Assembly (NCBI GenBank): GCA_034521225.1
Contig: JAXHMR010000022.1
Span: 115,959 to 179,958, forward strand
Origin: Woeseia sp034521225
Lineage (GTDB): Bacteria > Pseudomonadota > Gammaproteobacteria > Steroidobacterales > Woeseiaceae
DNA length: 64,000 nucleotides
Direction of reading: 5' to 3'
Positions 1-7,900 of the stretch are shown here, piece by piece. The notes beneath the pieces were generated by a model. That model was not told where the DNA came from, ran no database searches, and saw only the letters and a list, made by a program, of their open reading frames with translations. Each line of letters opens with the position of its first letter. Position 1 is the stretch's first letter. A program made the translations under genes and the position numbers.

Positions 1-288
1 AAAGAATGTCAGCTGGCGGCGCGTGCCATCCGGCCTATCGACGCGGTGTATCTGGTTGACGTCACCGAAGCGCGTACTGATGTAGATGCTTTTGCCGTCT
101 TCACTCCAGTCGAGAAACCCCGCTGAACGCACATTCTGGTAGCGGTTCAGGTCGTCGACAATCCGTTCCGGGATCGCCGGGATGTCTTCCATGACGAGAT
201 TACCGTTGTTCACGACGCGCTGTTCGACGGCCAGCGCTGTGCTGCCAGCGAGGATCAGCGCCGCCAGAAGATACCGTTTACTGCACAT
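1..288 (-). CDS. S9-family peptidase, N-terminal part (runs off the window)
   Basis: Only the first 96 residues are present; the gene continues beyond base 1. The protein begins with a signal peptide (MCSKRYLLAALILAGSTALA) followed by a segment ending in SEDGKSIYISTRFGDVNQIHRV and RRQLTFF. A TolB-like beta-propeller blade with W-S-x-D-G-K-x-I-Y-I and Q-L-T-F is typical of the N-terminal propeller of periplasmic prolyl oligopeptidase/DPP-IV-like S9 peptidases. The alpha/beta hydrolase domain that would carry the catalytic Ser is outside the window, so a TolB-like protein without peptidase activity cannot be excluded. The ATG at 288 is preferred because it gives a clean export signal. Confidence 0.6.
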   Translation of the reverse strand, partial: MCSKRYLLAALILAGSTALAVEQRVVNNGNLVMEDIPAIPERIVDDLNRYQNVRSAGFLDWSEDGKSIYISTRFGDVNQIHRVDRPDGTRRQLTFF

Positions 289-336
289 GTCTCTAGCCCT
301 ATATCGAATCGTCAACGTGAAGCACGCAGCAACCAC

Positions 337-366
337 CGTCATCGCGAGGCGCGCAGCGACGACGGC
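337..366 (+). repeat. Degenerate copy of the GTCATCGCGAGG palindromic repeat
   Basis: CGTCATCGCGAGG followed by CGCGCAGCGACGACGG lies between the S9 peptidase and prpD. It shares the core GTCATCGCGAGG and GCAGCGACG with better copies at 55829, 55893 and 59933. It is imperfect, so this is a diverged or partial element. Confidence 0.45.
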
Positions 367-370
367 AATG

Positions 371-1819
371 TCACGCAACCAGCAGCGCCATGAAGTCGTC
401 GACCGCCGTTGCGGCCAGCGCCTGCCGGTCCGCACACAGTGCCGCAAGCTTCTGCCACTGCTTGTCTTTCAGCTTGTGCGCGACACTGGTCTCGAACTTC
501 TGCTTCAGCACCGGGATGCCTTCTTCGCGGCGTTGCCGATGGCCAATCGGGAAATCCACGGCAACGCAGTCCGTCTTGCTGCCGTCGTCAAAGAACACCT
601 GCACCGAGTTGCCGATATAGCGTTTGTCCGGGTCGAAGTAATCCTTCGTGTATTGCTTGTTCTCGGAAACTTCCATCTTGCCGCGCAACGCATCGACACG
701 CGGGTCCGACGCAACGTCGTCCTCGTAGTCGGCCGCCGTCAGGCGGCCAAAAATCAACGGAATCGCCACCATGTACTGCAGGCAATGGTCGCGGTCCGCC
801 GGATTGTCGAGCGGACCGGTCTTGTCGATGATGCGCACGCCCGGTTCCTGCGTCTCGATGACGATCCGTTCGATGCCGTCAATGCGGTCCCGCACCGTTT
901 CGTGCAGCTGCATTGCCGCCTCGACCGCCGTCTGTGCGTGGAACTCGGCCGGGTAGGAAATCTTGAACAGCACGTTTTCCATCACGTAGCTGCCGTACGG
1001 CTGGTTGATCGTGAATGGCTTGCCGTTCCACAGCACGTCGTACCAGCCCCACGTTTTCGCCGTCAGCGCCGACGGGTAGCCCATCTCACCGGTCATTGCG
1101 ATCAGCGCGTGCCGCACCGCGCGGCTGGTGGCGTCGCCGGCGGCCCAGCTTTTGCGTGAACCGGTGTTCGGCGCATGGCGATACGTGCGCAGGGCAGCGC
1201 CGTCGATCCAGGCATTGGATACGGCGTTGATGACCTGTTCGCGGCTGCCGCCCAGCATGCGTGTCACGACCGCGGTCGATGCAATGCGTACCAGCAGCAC
1301 ATGGTCCAGCCCGGCACGGTTGTAGCTGTTCTCGAGCGCGAGCACGCCCTGGATCTCGTGCGCTCGGATCATGGCCGTCAGTACGTCATGCATGGTCAGC
1401 GGCTCGCCGCCTTCGGTGCGCCGCTGCCGGCTCAGGTAGTCGGCCGTCGCGAGAATGCCGCCCAGGTTGTCGGACGGGTGGCCCCATTCGGCGGCGAGCC
1501 ACGTGTCGTTGAAATCGAGCCAGCGGATCATTGCACCGATATTGAATGCGCCCTGCACCGGCTCGAGTTCATACGATGTGCCGGGTACGCGTGCGCCGCC
1601 CGCGAGAGTCGCGCCCGGCACGACGGGGCCGAGCAGTTTCGTGCAGGCCGGGTAATCGAGCGCCTGGAAGCCGCAGGCGAGCGTATCCATCAGGCAGTAG
1701 TGCGCCGTTTCATAAGCGAGGGTCGAATCAATGTCTGCACCGCAGACGTAGTCAGCAATGTCGGTCAGTACCGGGTCGGGCGCCGGCCGTTTTGCCGAGC
1801 GGATATCGTGTGCGGACAT
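371..1819 (-). CDS. prpD: 2-methylcitrate dehydratase (PrpD)
   Basis: The 482-residue protein has the MmgE/PrpD family layout and full family length. It matches PrpD at the N-terminal Y-V-x-G segment, HYCLMDTLACGFQAL, and the IRWLDFNDTWLAAEWGHPSDN block, which contains active-site residues of the family. PrpD removes water from 2-methylcitrate to give 2-methyl-cis-aconitate in the methylcitrate cycle that turns propionyl-CoA and oxaloacetate into pyruvate and succinate. It is last in the minus-strand series prpB-prpC-prpD. The gap to the prpC stop is short, so an operon is likely. No acnD/prpF pair is seen, which agrees with use of the PrpD-type dehydratase. Confidence 0.93.
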   Translation of the reverse strand: MSAHDIRSAKRPAPDPVLTDIADYVCGADIDSTLAYETAHYCLMDTLACGFQALDYPACTKLLGPVVPGATLAGGARVPGTSYELEPVQGAFNIGAMIRWLDFNDTWLAAEWGHPSDNLGGILATADYLSRQRRTEGGEPLTMHDVLTAMIRAHEIQGVLALENSYNRAGLDHVLLVRIASTAVVTRMLGGSREQVINAVSNAWIDGAALRTYRHAPNTGSRKSWAAGDATSRAVRHALIAMTGEMGYPSALTAKTWGWYDVLWNGKPFTINQPYGSYVMENVLFKISYPAEFHAQTAVEAAMQLHETVRDRIDGIERIVIETQEPGVRIIDKTGPLDNPADRDHCLQYMVAIPLIFGRLTAADYEDDVASDPRVDALRGKMEVSENKQYTKDYFDPDKRYIGNSVQVFFDDGSKTDCVAVDFPIGHRQRREEGIPVLKQKFETSVAHKLKDKQWQKLAALCADRQALAATAVDDFMALLVA

Positions 1820-1862
1820 CGGGTTTCCTGTCAGTTGTCGTGCAGTGATCGCCTGCGGTGCT

Positions 1863-2986
1863 TCAGCTGCGTTCGTCCATGGATTGCCATTTCTGCAGTC
1901 CCGGGCCGGTGTAATCGGCGGCGGGCCGGATCAGCTTGTTGTTCTCACGCTGCTCCATGATGTGCGCCGCCCAGCCGGTGATGCGTGAACAGACAAAGAC
2001 AGGCGTGAACAGGTAGGTCGGTATGCCCATGTAATGATAGACGCTGGCAGCAAAGAAGTCGGCGTTCGCGAAAAGCTTCTTTTCATCCCACATGACTTTC
2101 TCGATTGCCTCCGACACGTCGTATAGTTTTGTGTCGCCGGATTCATCGGCAAGCACCTTCGACATTTTCTTGTTGACGGCATTACGCGGGTCCGATGTCG
2201 TGTAAACGCGATGCCCGAAGCCCATGATGCGCTCTTTCGCTCGAGCATTTTCTTCAGTTCGGCCGACGCCTCGTCCGGTGTGTCGAAGCGTTCGATCAGC
2301 TCCATCGCCGCCTCGTTGGCGCCACCGTGCAGCGGGCCGCGCAACGCGCCGATCGCGCCGCTGACGGCGGAGTGGAAATCGGACAGCGTTGCCGTGATAA
2401 CGCGCGCCGTGAACGTCGATGCGTTGAATTCGTGCTCGGCGTACAGGATCAGCGTCGTATCAAGTGAGCGGCGGTGCAGATCGCTGGGCGGCCTGTCGTG
2501 CAGCAGATGCAGGAAATGCCCGGCGACACTGTCATCGTCCGTTTCCACATTAATGCGCGTGCCGTCGCTGTGCCAGCGGTGCCAGTACAGCAGCATTGAT
2601 GGCAGGCAGGCGAGCAGCCGGTCGGCTACCTGGGCGTGGTTCGAGAACTCGCCTTCGGGCTCGAGGTTGCCGAGGATGGACACACCGCTGCGCAGCACAT
2701 CCATCGGGTGGGCGTGAGCCGGAATAATCTCAAGCACTTTTTTAAGATCGGCCGGCAGGCCGCGCAACGAGCGCAAGCGGTCGATGTAGCCGTCGTATTC
2801 CTTGCGGTTCGGCAGCTTGCCGTGCATCAGCAGGTAGGCGACTTCCTCGAAACACGCGTTGTCGGCGAGATCGTAGATGTCGTACCCGCGGTAGGTCAGG
2901 CCGGTGCCTTCCTGGCCGACGGTGCACAGCTTGGTTTCACCAGCGGTAATTCCCGCGAGGCCGCCCGTTTTCTTTTTCTCTGCCAT
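1863..2986 (-). CDS. prpC: 2-methylcitrate synthase (PrpC), frameshifted near 2236
   Basis: Citrate synthase family enzyme that condenses propionyl-CoA with oxaloacetate. The first part (from MAEKKKTGGLAGI at 2986, after an AGGAG ribosome site) runs through GQEGTGLTYRGYDIYDLA, IPAHAHPMDVLRS and LRGPLHGGANEAAMELI. The reading then continues in another frame at MGFGHRVYTTSDPRN and ends IRPAADYTGPGLQ. Catalytic His/Asp motifs (HGGAN, GFGHRVY) are all present across the two pieces. One added A in the run at 2235-2237 gives ERKERIMGFGHRVY and a 374-residue protein, the normal family length. The break is most likely a sequencing deletion. The start lies inside the end of prpB. Confidence 0.9.
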
Positions 2987-3893
2987 TAGTCTTCTCCTGG
3001 TGTTCTTTGCTTCCGGTGCCCTGCGCCGCGAACAGCTCGTCCAGCTTGTCCTCGTAGTCGTGATATCCGAGCACGTCGTACAACTCGTCGCGCGTCTGCA
3101 TAATGTCGATGACAGCCTTTTGCGTGCCGTCGCGGCGCAGCGTGCGATAAACAGCGTCGGCCGCCGCTGCCATCGCGCGACTGGCCGACAGCGGGTAAAG
3201 GGCGAGCCGGACACCCGCATCGGCGAGTTCTTCGGTCGTGAATAGCGGCGTCTGCCCGAATTCAGTCAGGTTCGCGAGCACCGGTGCGTCAACCACACTT
3301 GTAAACTGCCGGTACTCGTCGAGTGTCGTCAGCGCTTCGGCGAAGATCATGTCCGCGCCCGCTTCCACGTAACGCGCGGCGCGCTCGATCGCAGCTTGCT
3401 GACCCTCAACGGCATGCGCATCGGTACGTGCCATGATCGCAAACTGCAGGTCGGTGCGGCCGTCAACGGCTGCCTTGATGCGGTCGCACATTTCATCCGC
3501 CGCGACCAGGGCCTTGCCGGGCCGGTGGCCGCAGCGCTTGACCGACACCTGGTCCTCGATATGGCAGGCAGCCGCGCCGGCACGCGTTAGTTCGCGGATC
3601 GTGCGGCCGATCATGAACGCGCTGCCCCAGCCGGTGTCGGCATCGACGAGCAGCGGCAGCTCGCTCGCATACGTAATGCGGCGCACGTCTTCACAGACAT
3701 CGTTTAACGTCGTCATCGCGAGGTCGGGCAGGCCGAATGATGCGTTGGCAACACCAGCGCCGGACAAATACAGCGCACGAAAGCCGGCGCGGCCGGCGAG
3801 CAACGCCGCATAGGCATTGATCGCGCCAACCACCTGCAGGGGCTGTTCCTCGTCCAGGGCCTGCCAGAATCGTGTGCCCGCGCCTGTTGCCAT
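2937..3893 (-). CDS. prpB: Methylisocitrate lyase (PrpB)
   Basis: Isocitrate lyase/PEP mutase superfamily enzyme that cleaves 2-methylisocitrate to pyruvate and succinate. Visible family marks are the N-terminal GAINAYAALLAGRAGFRALYLSGAGVANA segment, LLVDADTGWG (metal/substrate Asp), HIEDQVSVKRCGHRPGK with the catalytic K-R-C-G-H loop, and IMARTDA. At 318 residues it is about 20 longer than usual PrpB, because the frame runs 50 bases into prpC. A stop in the neighbouring frame overlaps the prpC ATG as TAATG, so a further indel near the 3' end is possible but not provable. It is the first gene of the prp operon. Confidence 0.93.
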   Translation of the reverse strand: MATGAGTRFWQALDEEQPLQVVGAINAYAALLAGRAGFRALYLSGAGVANASFGLPDLAMTTLNDVCEDVRRITYASELPLLVDADTGWGSAFMIGRTIRELTRAGAAACHIEDQVSVKRCGHRPGKALVAADEMCDRIKAAVDGRTDLQFAIMARTDAHAVEGQQAAIERAARYVEAGADMIFAEALTTLDEYRQFTSVVDAPVLANLTEFGQTPLFTTEELADAGVRLALYPLSASRAMAAAADAVYRTLRRDGTQKAVIDIMQTRDELYDVLGYHDYEDKLDELFAAQGTGSKEHQEKTNGREKENGRPRGNYRW

Positions 3894-4059
3894 GTCCGCC
3901 TCCGGATTTTAATGCCGATTAAAACCCGGGGCCGCGAGCTGGGAGCGCTGGGCTTGGCGATCAGTCGCTCGGCGCGGTCAGGGTCGTCCCGGGGGAGCGG
4001 ATTCTAAACTACCGGAGGGCCGTTTCCCAAATGGCCGGCCACTCTGTGTCAGGTGGCGG

Positions 4060-5049
4060 TCAGGCTATATTGACGACGATGCGGCCGGTCACGTTGCCGT
4101 TGATGAAGTCATCGAAAGAACCGGGCAGGTCGTCGAAGCTCAGTTCTGTCGAGGCAATGCGGTCGAGATGCCGGGGCTTGAGGTCGCCGCCGATGCGTTG
4201 CCAGACGGCCAGTCTCAAATCCCGCGGCGTATCGACCGAGTTGATGCCGAGCAGGCAGACGGCGCGCAGGATAAACGGCAGTACCGTCGTGTTCAGCTCG
4301 ATGCCGGCCGCAAGGCCGATGCTCGCGATGTTGCCGCCGTAGTCGGTCGTGCGTGTCAGCCACGTCAGCAGTTCGCCGCCCAGGTTATCGATGGCGCCGG
4401 CCCATTCGGCCTTTTCCATCGGGCGCTTGCCGGTGTCGATGTCCTGGCGCAGCAACATGCGCCGCGCACCAATCGCTTTCAGGTACGCCTCGCTGTCCGG
4501 CTTGCCCGTCACCGCGACCGCTTCATAGCCACGGCCGTCGAGCATGTCGAGGGCCAGGCTGCCAACGCCCCCGGTTGCACCGGTGACAACGACCGGGCCG
4601 TTTTCGGGCCGCTGGCCGTTCTGCTCCATCCGGTGTATCGCGAGTGCCGCCGTGTAGCCCGCGGTCCCTATCTGCATCGCTTCTTTCGGCGTCATGCCGC
4701 CGGGTAACGGCACGACGGCATCAGCCGGCACGCGGGCGTACTCCGCGTAACCGCCGTCGCGCGTTTCGCTCAGTCCGCAGCCGTTGACGACCACCGCGGT
4801 GCCGGGCTCGATACCCTCGTCAGCAGACTCGACGACCGTTCCCGCAAGATCGATGCCGCCAACCAGCGGATAGCGGCGCAGGATCCTGCCCTTGCCGGTT
4901 GCGGCAAGTGCGTCCTTGAAATTGATCGTCGAGTGGCTGACCTTGATGACGACGTCGCCTTCGGTGAGGTCTTCAAGGCCGAGCGTACAGAAGCCGGCCT
5001 TGATCTTGCCGTCCTGCTCATCGATACGGTACGCGCGGAAGTTGTCCAT
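4060..5049 (-). CDS. acuI: Acrylyl-CoA reductase (AcuI), YhdH/YhfP-type
   Basis: A 329-residue medium-chain dehydrogenase/reductase of the YhdH/AcuI branch, without the zinc-site cysteines of alcohol dehydrogenases. Diagnostic stretches are STINFKDALAATGKG, GGIDLAGTV, the nucleotide-binding GATGGVGSLALDML and AIDNLGGELL. AcuI reduces acryloyl-CoA to propionyl-CoA with NADPH, removing a toxic intermediate of DMSP or 3-hydroxypropionate breakdown. Its product is the substrate of the neighbouring prp operon on the same strand, which supports the AcuI role over a generic quinone oxidoreductase. About 165 bases separate it from prpB, so it may be transcribed separately. Confidence 0.85.
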   Translation of the reverse strand: MDNFRAYRIDEQDGKIKAGFCTLGLEDLTEGDVVIKVSHSTINFKDALAATGKGRILRRYPLVGGIDLAGTVVESADEGIEPGTAVVVNGCGLSETRDGGYAEYARVPADAVVPLPGGMTPKEAMQIGTAGYTAALAIHRMEQNGQRPENGPVVVTGATGGVGSLALDMLDGRGYEAVAVTGKPDSEAYLKAIGARRMLLRQDIDTGKRPMEKAEWAGAIDNLGGELLTWLTRTTDYGGNIASIGLAAGIELNTTVLPFILRAVCLLGINSVDTPRDLRLAVWQRIGGDLKPRHLDRIASTELSFDDLPGSFDDFINGNVTGRIVVNIA

Positions 5050-5107
5050 CAGATCTCCAGGGGTCGGGTTTTGCCGGGTCGATCATTTGGCGCGCGCCGC
5101 GCGGACG

Positions 5108-5728
5108 TTACTCGTAGTCCGGTGTCGTCAGCCCTTCGCGCCGGCTGTAAAAACGCGCGATACGCGCCATGTCCTCATCGGAAAGATTGCCGGCGAAGGC
5201 ATTCATGACGTTGCCGGGGCGATTACCATTCCGGTACTGCTGGAGTGCATAAACGAGGTATTCCTCGTGCTGGCCCGACAATGTCGGCGGCGTCGGCGTC
5301 ACGCCTTCACTGCCGGCGCCGTGACAGGCGAGGCAGGTCGCCGCGGCGTCGATGCCGGCGATATCGTCGCTGGTAACCGTATCTTTCGCGGCCTCGCCCC
5401 GGCTGAACCATGTCGCCAGTTCGTCGATTTCCTGGTCCGACAGGGCGCTCATCTGCGCCTGCATCGTCAAATGCGCGCGCGTACCCGCCCTGTAGGCCTT
5501 CAGCGCCGCCACCAGGTAATCACGCTTCTGCCCACCGATTTTCGGCACGCGAAAGGACGGATAGGCGTTCCGATAGCCTTCAATGCCGTGGCAGCCGAGG
5601 CATGAATAGACAATCACCGGCATTTCGCCGTCAGCACCCTGTTGGGCGGTTTCCTGGGCAATAGTCGGTCGCGCGGCGGCAAACAGTGTGACGGCAGCGA
5701 TCAATACAAAGGCAAAAGGTCTTGGCAC
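5108..5728 (-). CDS. Dihaem c-type cytochrome (cytochrome c4-like)
   Basis: A 206-residue exported protein with signal peptide MPRPFAFVLIAAVTLFAAA ending near PTIAQ. Two CxxCH haem-binding motifs are present, CLGCH near residue 44 and CLACH near residue 133. Each is followed by PxLxGQ-type segments (KIGGQKRDYLVAALKAYRAG and TLSGQHEEYLVYALQQYRNG) and a Met (LSDQ and NAFAGNLSDEDM regions) that can act as axial ligand. This repeated two-domain layout is that of cytochrome c4 periplasmic electron carriers. The partner oxidase is not in the window. Confidence 0.85.
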   Translation of the reverse strand: MPRPFAFVLIAAVTLFAAARPTIAQETAQQGADGEMPVIVYSCLGCHGIEGYRNAYPSFRVPKIGGQKRDYLVAALKAYRAGTRAHLTMQAQMSALSDQEIDELATWFSRGEAAKDTVTSDDIAGIDAAATCLACHGAGSEGVTPTPPTLSGQHEEYLVYALQQYRNGNRPGNVMNAFAGNLSDEDMARIARFYSRREGLTTPDYE

Positions 5729-5859
5729 GTTGGTTTTCCGGGACTTGCGAGGGCCTGGGCTTCTGCCCGAGCCGTGACGGGGCTGCTATGTTAGTGACAC
5801 TCGGTCCGTATTTCCATACGAAGGGGGTGAAATTCCGCGTTGCAATGTACGCGCCCCGT

Positions 5860-6063
5860 TCACTCGGGTTCCCAGTTGAAGACCTCGTCGAGACCCACGC
5901 CGAATACGGCGGCGATGCGGAACGCGACCTCGAGCGACGGCGAATATTTGTCGCCCTCGATTGCATTGATGGTCTGGCGCGTGACGCCGACCTGGTCGGC
6001 TAGTACCTGTTGCGACATCTGGTCCGCGCCGAAGCGCAGCGTCTTGATGGAGTTGGTAATCAT
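5860..6063 (-). CDS. Small XRE-family transcriptional regulator
   Basis: 67 residues, nearly all one helix-turn-helix: QQVLADQVGVTRQTINAIEGDKYSPSLEVAFRIAAVFGV followed by GLDEVFNWEP. This is the YozG-like class of short XRE regulators that is usually paired with a small membrane protein. The ATG overlaps the stop of the membrane protein gene (TGATG at 6061-6065), so the two are translationally coupled. A perfect-arm dyad upstream of the pair (6323-6350) is a good candidate for its own operator. Confidence 0.85.
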   Translation of the reverse strand: MITNSIKTLRFGADQMSQQVLADQVGVTRQTINAIEGDKYSPSLEVAFRIAAVFGVGLDEVFNWEPE

Positions 6064-6296
6064 CAGACGTCGCGGCGGTCCCGGCGCGCGCAGATCGACA
6101 GCGTTACGTGATAGGCGAGTTCGATTACAAGCACCGCGAGAAAGATGCTGAAGATCCACGGTGCGAGTCGCTCGGGCGACGGCGGGGTCCCCGCGAGAAA
6201 GGCCGGAATCGCGTCGCCGAGAAACCAGCACGCCCCGGCGAGCAAGGCGATGAGGGAACCCCAGATGTTTTTTTCCTGGTAGGACAGGTTGGTCAT
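6063..6296 (-). CDS. Small membrane protein coupled to the XRE regulator
   Basis: 77 residues with two predicted membrane spans (GSLIALLAGACWFLGDAIPAF and WIFSIFLAVLVIELAYHVTL), a proline-rich loop between them, and a basic end CARRDRRDV. Membrane partners of such short XRE regulators are often about twice this length. The stop comes right after an R-R-D-R-R-D segment that in longer relatives would lead into further spans, so the protein may be truncated by deletion or an indel. Function unknown; the pairing suggests membrane-linked control of a stress or secretion response. Confidence 0.6.
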   Translation of the reverse strand: MTNLSYQEKNIWGSLIALLAGACWFLGDAIPAFLAGTPPSPERLAPWIFSIFLAVLVIELAYHVTLSICARRDRRDV

Positions 6297-6322
6297 GAGT
6301 CACTCCCGATGGATGATGGGAG

Positions 6323-6350
6323 GATAGTAAAAGATATTTTACATACTATC
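6323..6350. promoter_or_regulatory. Nested inverted repeat, likely XRE operator
   Basis: The arms GATAGTA (6323-6329) and TACTATC (6344-6350) are exact inverted copies. Nested inside them is GTAAAA-GATA-TTTTAC (6327-6342). The site lies 26 bases upstream of the membrane protein/XRE gene pair, in an AT-rich stretch unlike its surroundings. Position and symmetry fit autoregulation by the XRE protein. Confidence 0.55.
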
Positions 6351-6419
6351 AAATATTCTTTACACCCTTGGTTGGCGAAGGGAGTGCCCGGCTTGCCGAG
6401 TCTTTGCATTTATTTTCAA

Positions 6420-6448
6420 TTGTTTATAGCACTTTAACTGGTTATAAT
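6420..6448 (+). promoter_or_regulatory. Sigma-70-like promoter of the DUF222-HNH gene
   Basis: TTGTTT (6420-6425), a 17-base spacer and a consensus TATAAT (6443-6448) precede the HNH gene. A strong GGAGGTG ribosome site follows at 6469-6475. Confidence 0.55.
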
Positions 6449-6480
6449 CACAGCTCATCCTGACACACGGAGGTGCTGTG

Positions 6481-7900
6481 ATGCTGACCAATTCTCCCGT
6501 CCCCACGAACCATCCCGACGCGTCGATTGACGCTCTAGATCGCGCCATCGTTACGCTGGCCGCACGCATCAATTCCGCCACCTACGATCTCCTGGTACTC
6601 ATTCGCCGCTTCGATGAGCGAGGCGGCTGGTTGCGGTGGGGATTCGACTCCTGCGCCGACTGGCTGCACTGGCGTTGTGATCTTTCATTGAGTGCCGCGC
6701 GCGAGAAAGTGCGGGTGGCGCATGCACTGAAAACCCTGCCATCGATCGCGCCGGCGTTTGCCCGGGGCGAGCTGTCCTATTCCAAGGTGCGGGCACTGAC
6801 GCGAGTTGCGGGGCCGGACAACGAGGATGTGCTGCTCGCGTTCGCGTTGCGCACGACAGCGTCCAGAGTGGAAGAGCGCTGCCGGGAGTTGCGCTGCGGT
6901 ACGGTCGATTCCACCAACGATGCGTTGCGCGCGCAGGCAAGGCGCATGTTGAGTCTGCGCCGGGACCCCGGCCGTGGCACCGTCACGATCAGTGTCGAAC
7001 TGCCGCTGGAGGCCGGTGAGCTCATCGACAAGGCGCTCGATAAGGCCGTCGAAAGCGCGATGGATCAAACAGAAGTCGCCGCCACCGGACTTCGCAGAGC
7101 AAAGCTGGACGCAGCAACGTGCCGATGCACTGGTCGCCATGGCCATGGCGTACCTGTCCGGAAACCGGAACGGCTCGTCCGGTACTCCGGATCATTACCA
7201 GGTTGTCGTGCACGTGGATCAGGCCGCGCTGTCCGGGAATCGAGGCCGCTCAGGATTGCCCGTCGAGTCAGTGCGGCGTATTGGCTGCGACAGCGACAGG
7301 ATATTCCTCGTTGAGGACGAGCACGGCGAGCCGCTCAGCATCGGCCGCAAGTCGCGGGTTGTACCGGCGGCGATCCGGCGGGCACTGTGGGCAAGAGACA
7401 GGGGCTGCCGTTTCCCCGGCTGCGGACGCAAGCGGTTTGTCGATGCGCACCACATCGAGCATTGGTCGAACGGCGGTGAGACCGGCCTCGATAACCTGAT
7501 GTTGCTGTGCGGCGAGCATCACCGGTTGGTCCATGAAGGTGGTTTCCATATTGAAAAGGACTATCGCGACGCGTGGTTTTTCCGGCGGTCGGATGGACGG
7601 GCGGTACCAACCTGCGGTTACAGGATGGCTGACATGACCGATGACCACGTTACCGGGGGAGAGCCTGTCGAGGTTCAGCCCTCCGCGGAGGGATTGGCCA
7701 TCATCCACAGCTCCCCGGAGATCCCGATGGTGCGTGAGCCCTCCGCGGAGGGGTATTTTACCAATACGAAAAAATTGACCTCGGCCGGGATTCAGCCCTC
7801 CGCGGAGGGATATTTTACCGCTATGAAAAAGTTACGCCTGATCCAGCTGAAGGTCGAGTTCGGCGGCACGATGGCAAGCGGCGACGGTGCCGTCGGTTAG
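6481..7900 (+). CDS. DUF222/HNH endonuclease (13E12-type), frameshifted near 7088
   Basis: The N-terminal DUF222 part (LAARINSATYDLLVLIRRFDERGGW, CADWLHWRCDLSLSAAREKVRVAHAL, ELSYSKVRALTRVA) is joined, after a frame change, to QRADALVAMAMAYL and a C-terminal HNH domain (CRFPGCGRKRFVDAHHIEHWSNGG, LMLLCGEHHRLVHEGGF). Removing one base near 7087-7088 joins them into about 473 residues. The family is often found in multiple copies near mobile DNA; its biological role is unclear. The start ATG at 6481 has GGAGGTG just upstream. The tail after the HNH domain carries three repeats of a Ser-Ala-Glu-Gly segment encoded by palindromes. The stop lies inside the 3' end of oppDF, so the convergent genes overlap by 69 bases. 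A paralogue lies at 59314-60776. Confidence 0.85.
7679..7809 (+). repeat. Three copies of a 14-base palindrome inside the HNH gene tail
   Basis: CCCTCCGCGGAGGG, its own reverse complement, occurs at 7679-7692, 7739-7752 and 7796-7809. Copies two and three are followed by (G/A)TATTTTACC, then GAAAAA. The spacing (60 and 57 bases) keeps the reading frame, so each copy adds P-S-A-E-G and copies two and three add Y-F-T-x-x-K-K-L to the protein. Confidence 0.8.

Noticed and set aside
182..1159. 325-residue plus-strand open frame opposite prpD
   Set aside because: Shadow of prpD in high-GC DNA; Arg/His-rich, no family similarity.
7679..7809. CRISPR array from regularly spaced palindromes
   Set aside because: Only three 14-base copies, spacing includes coding sequence in frame, no cas genes.
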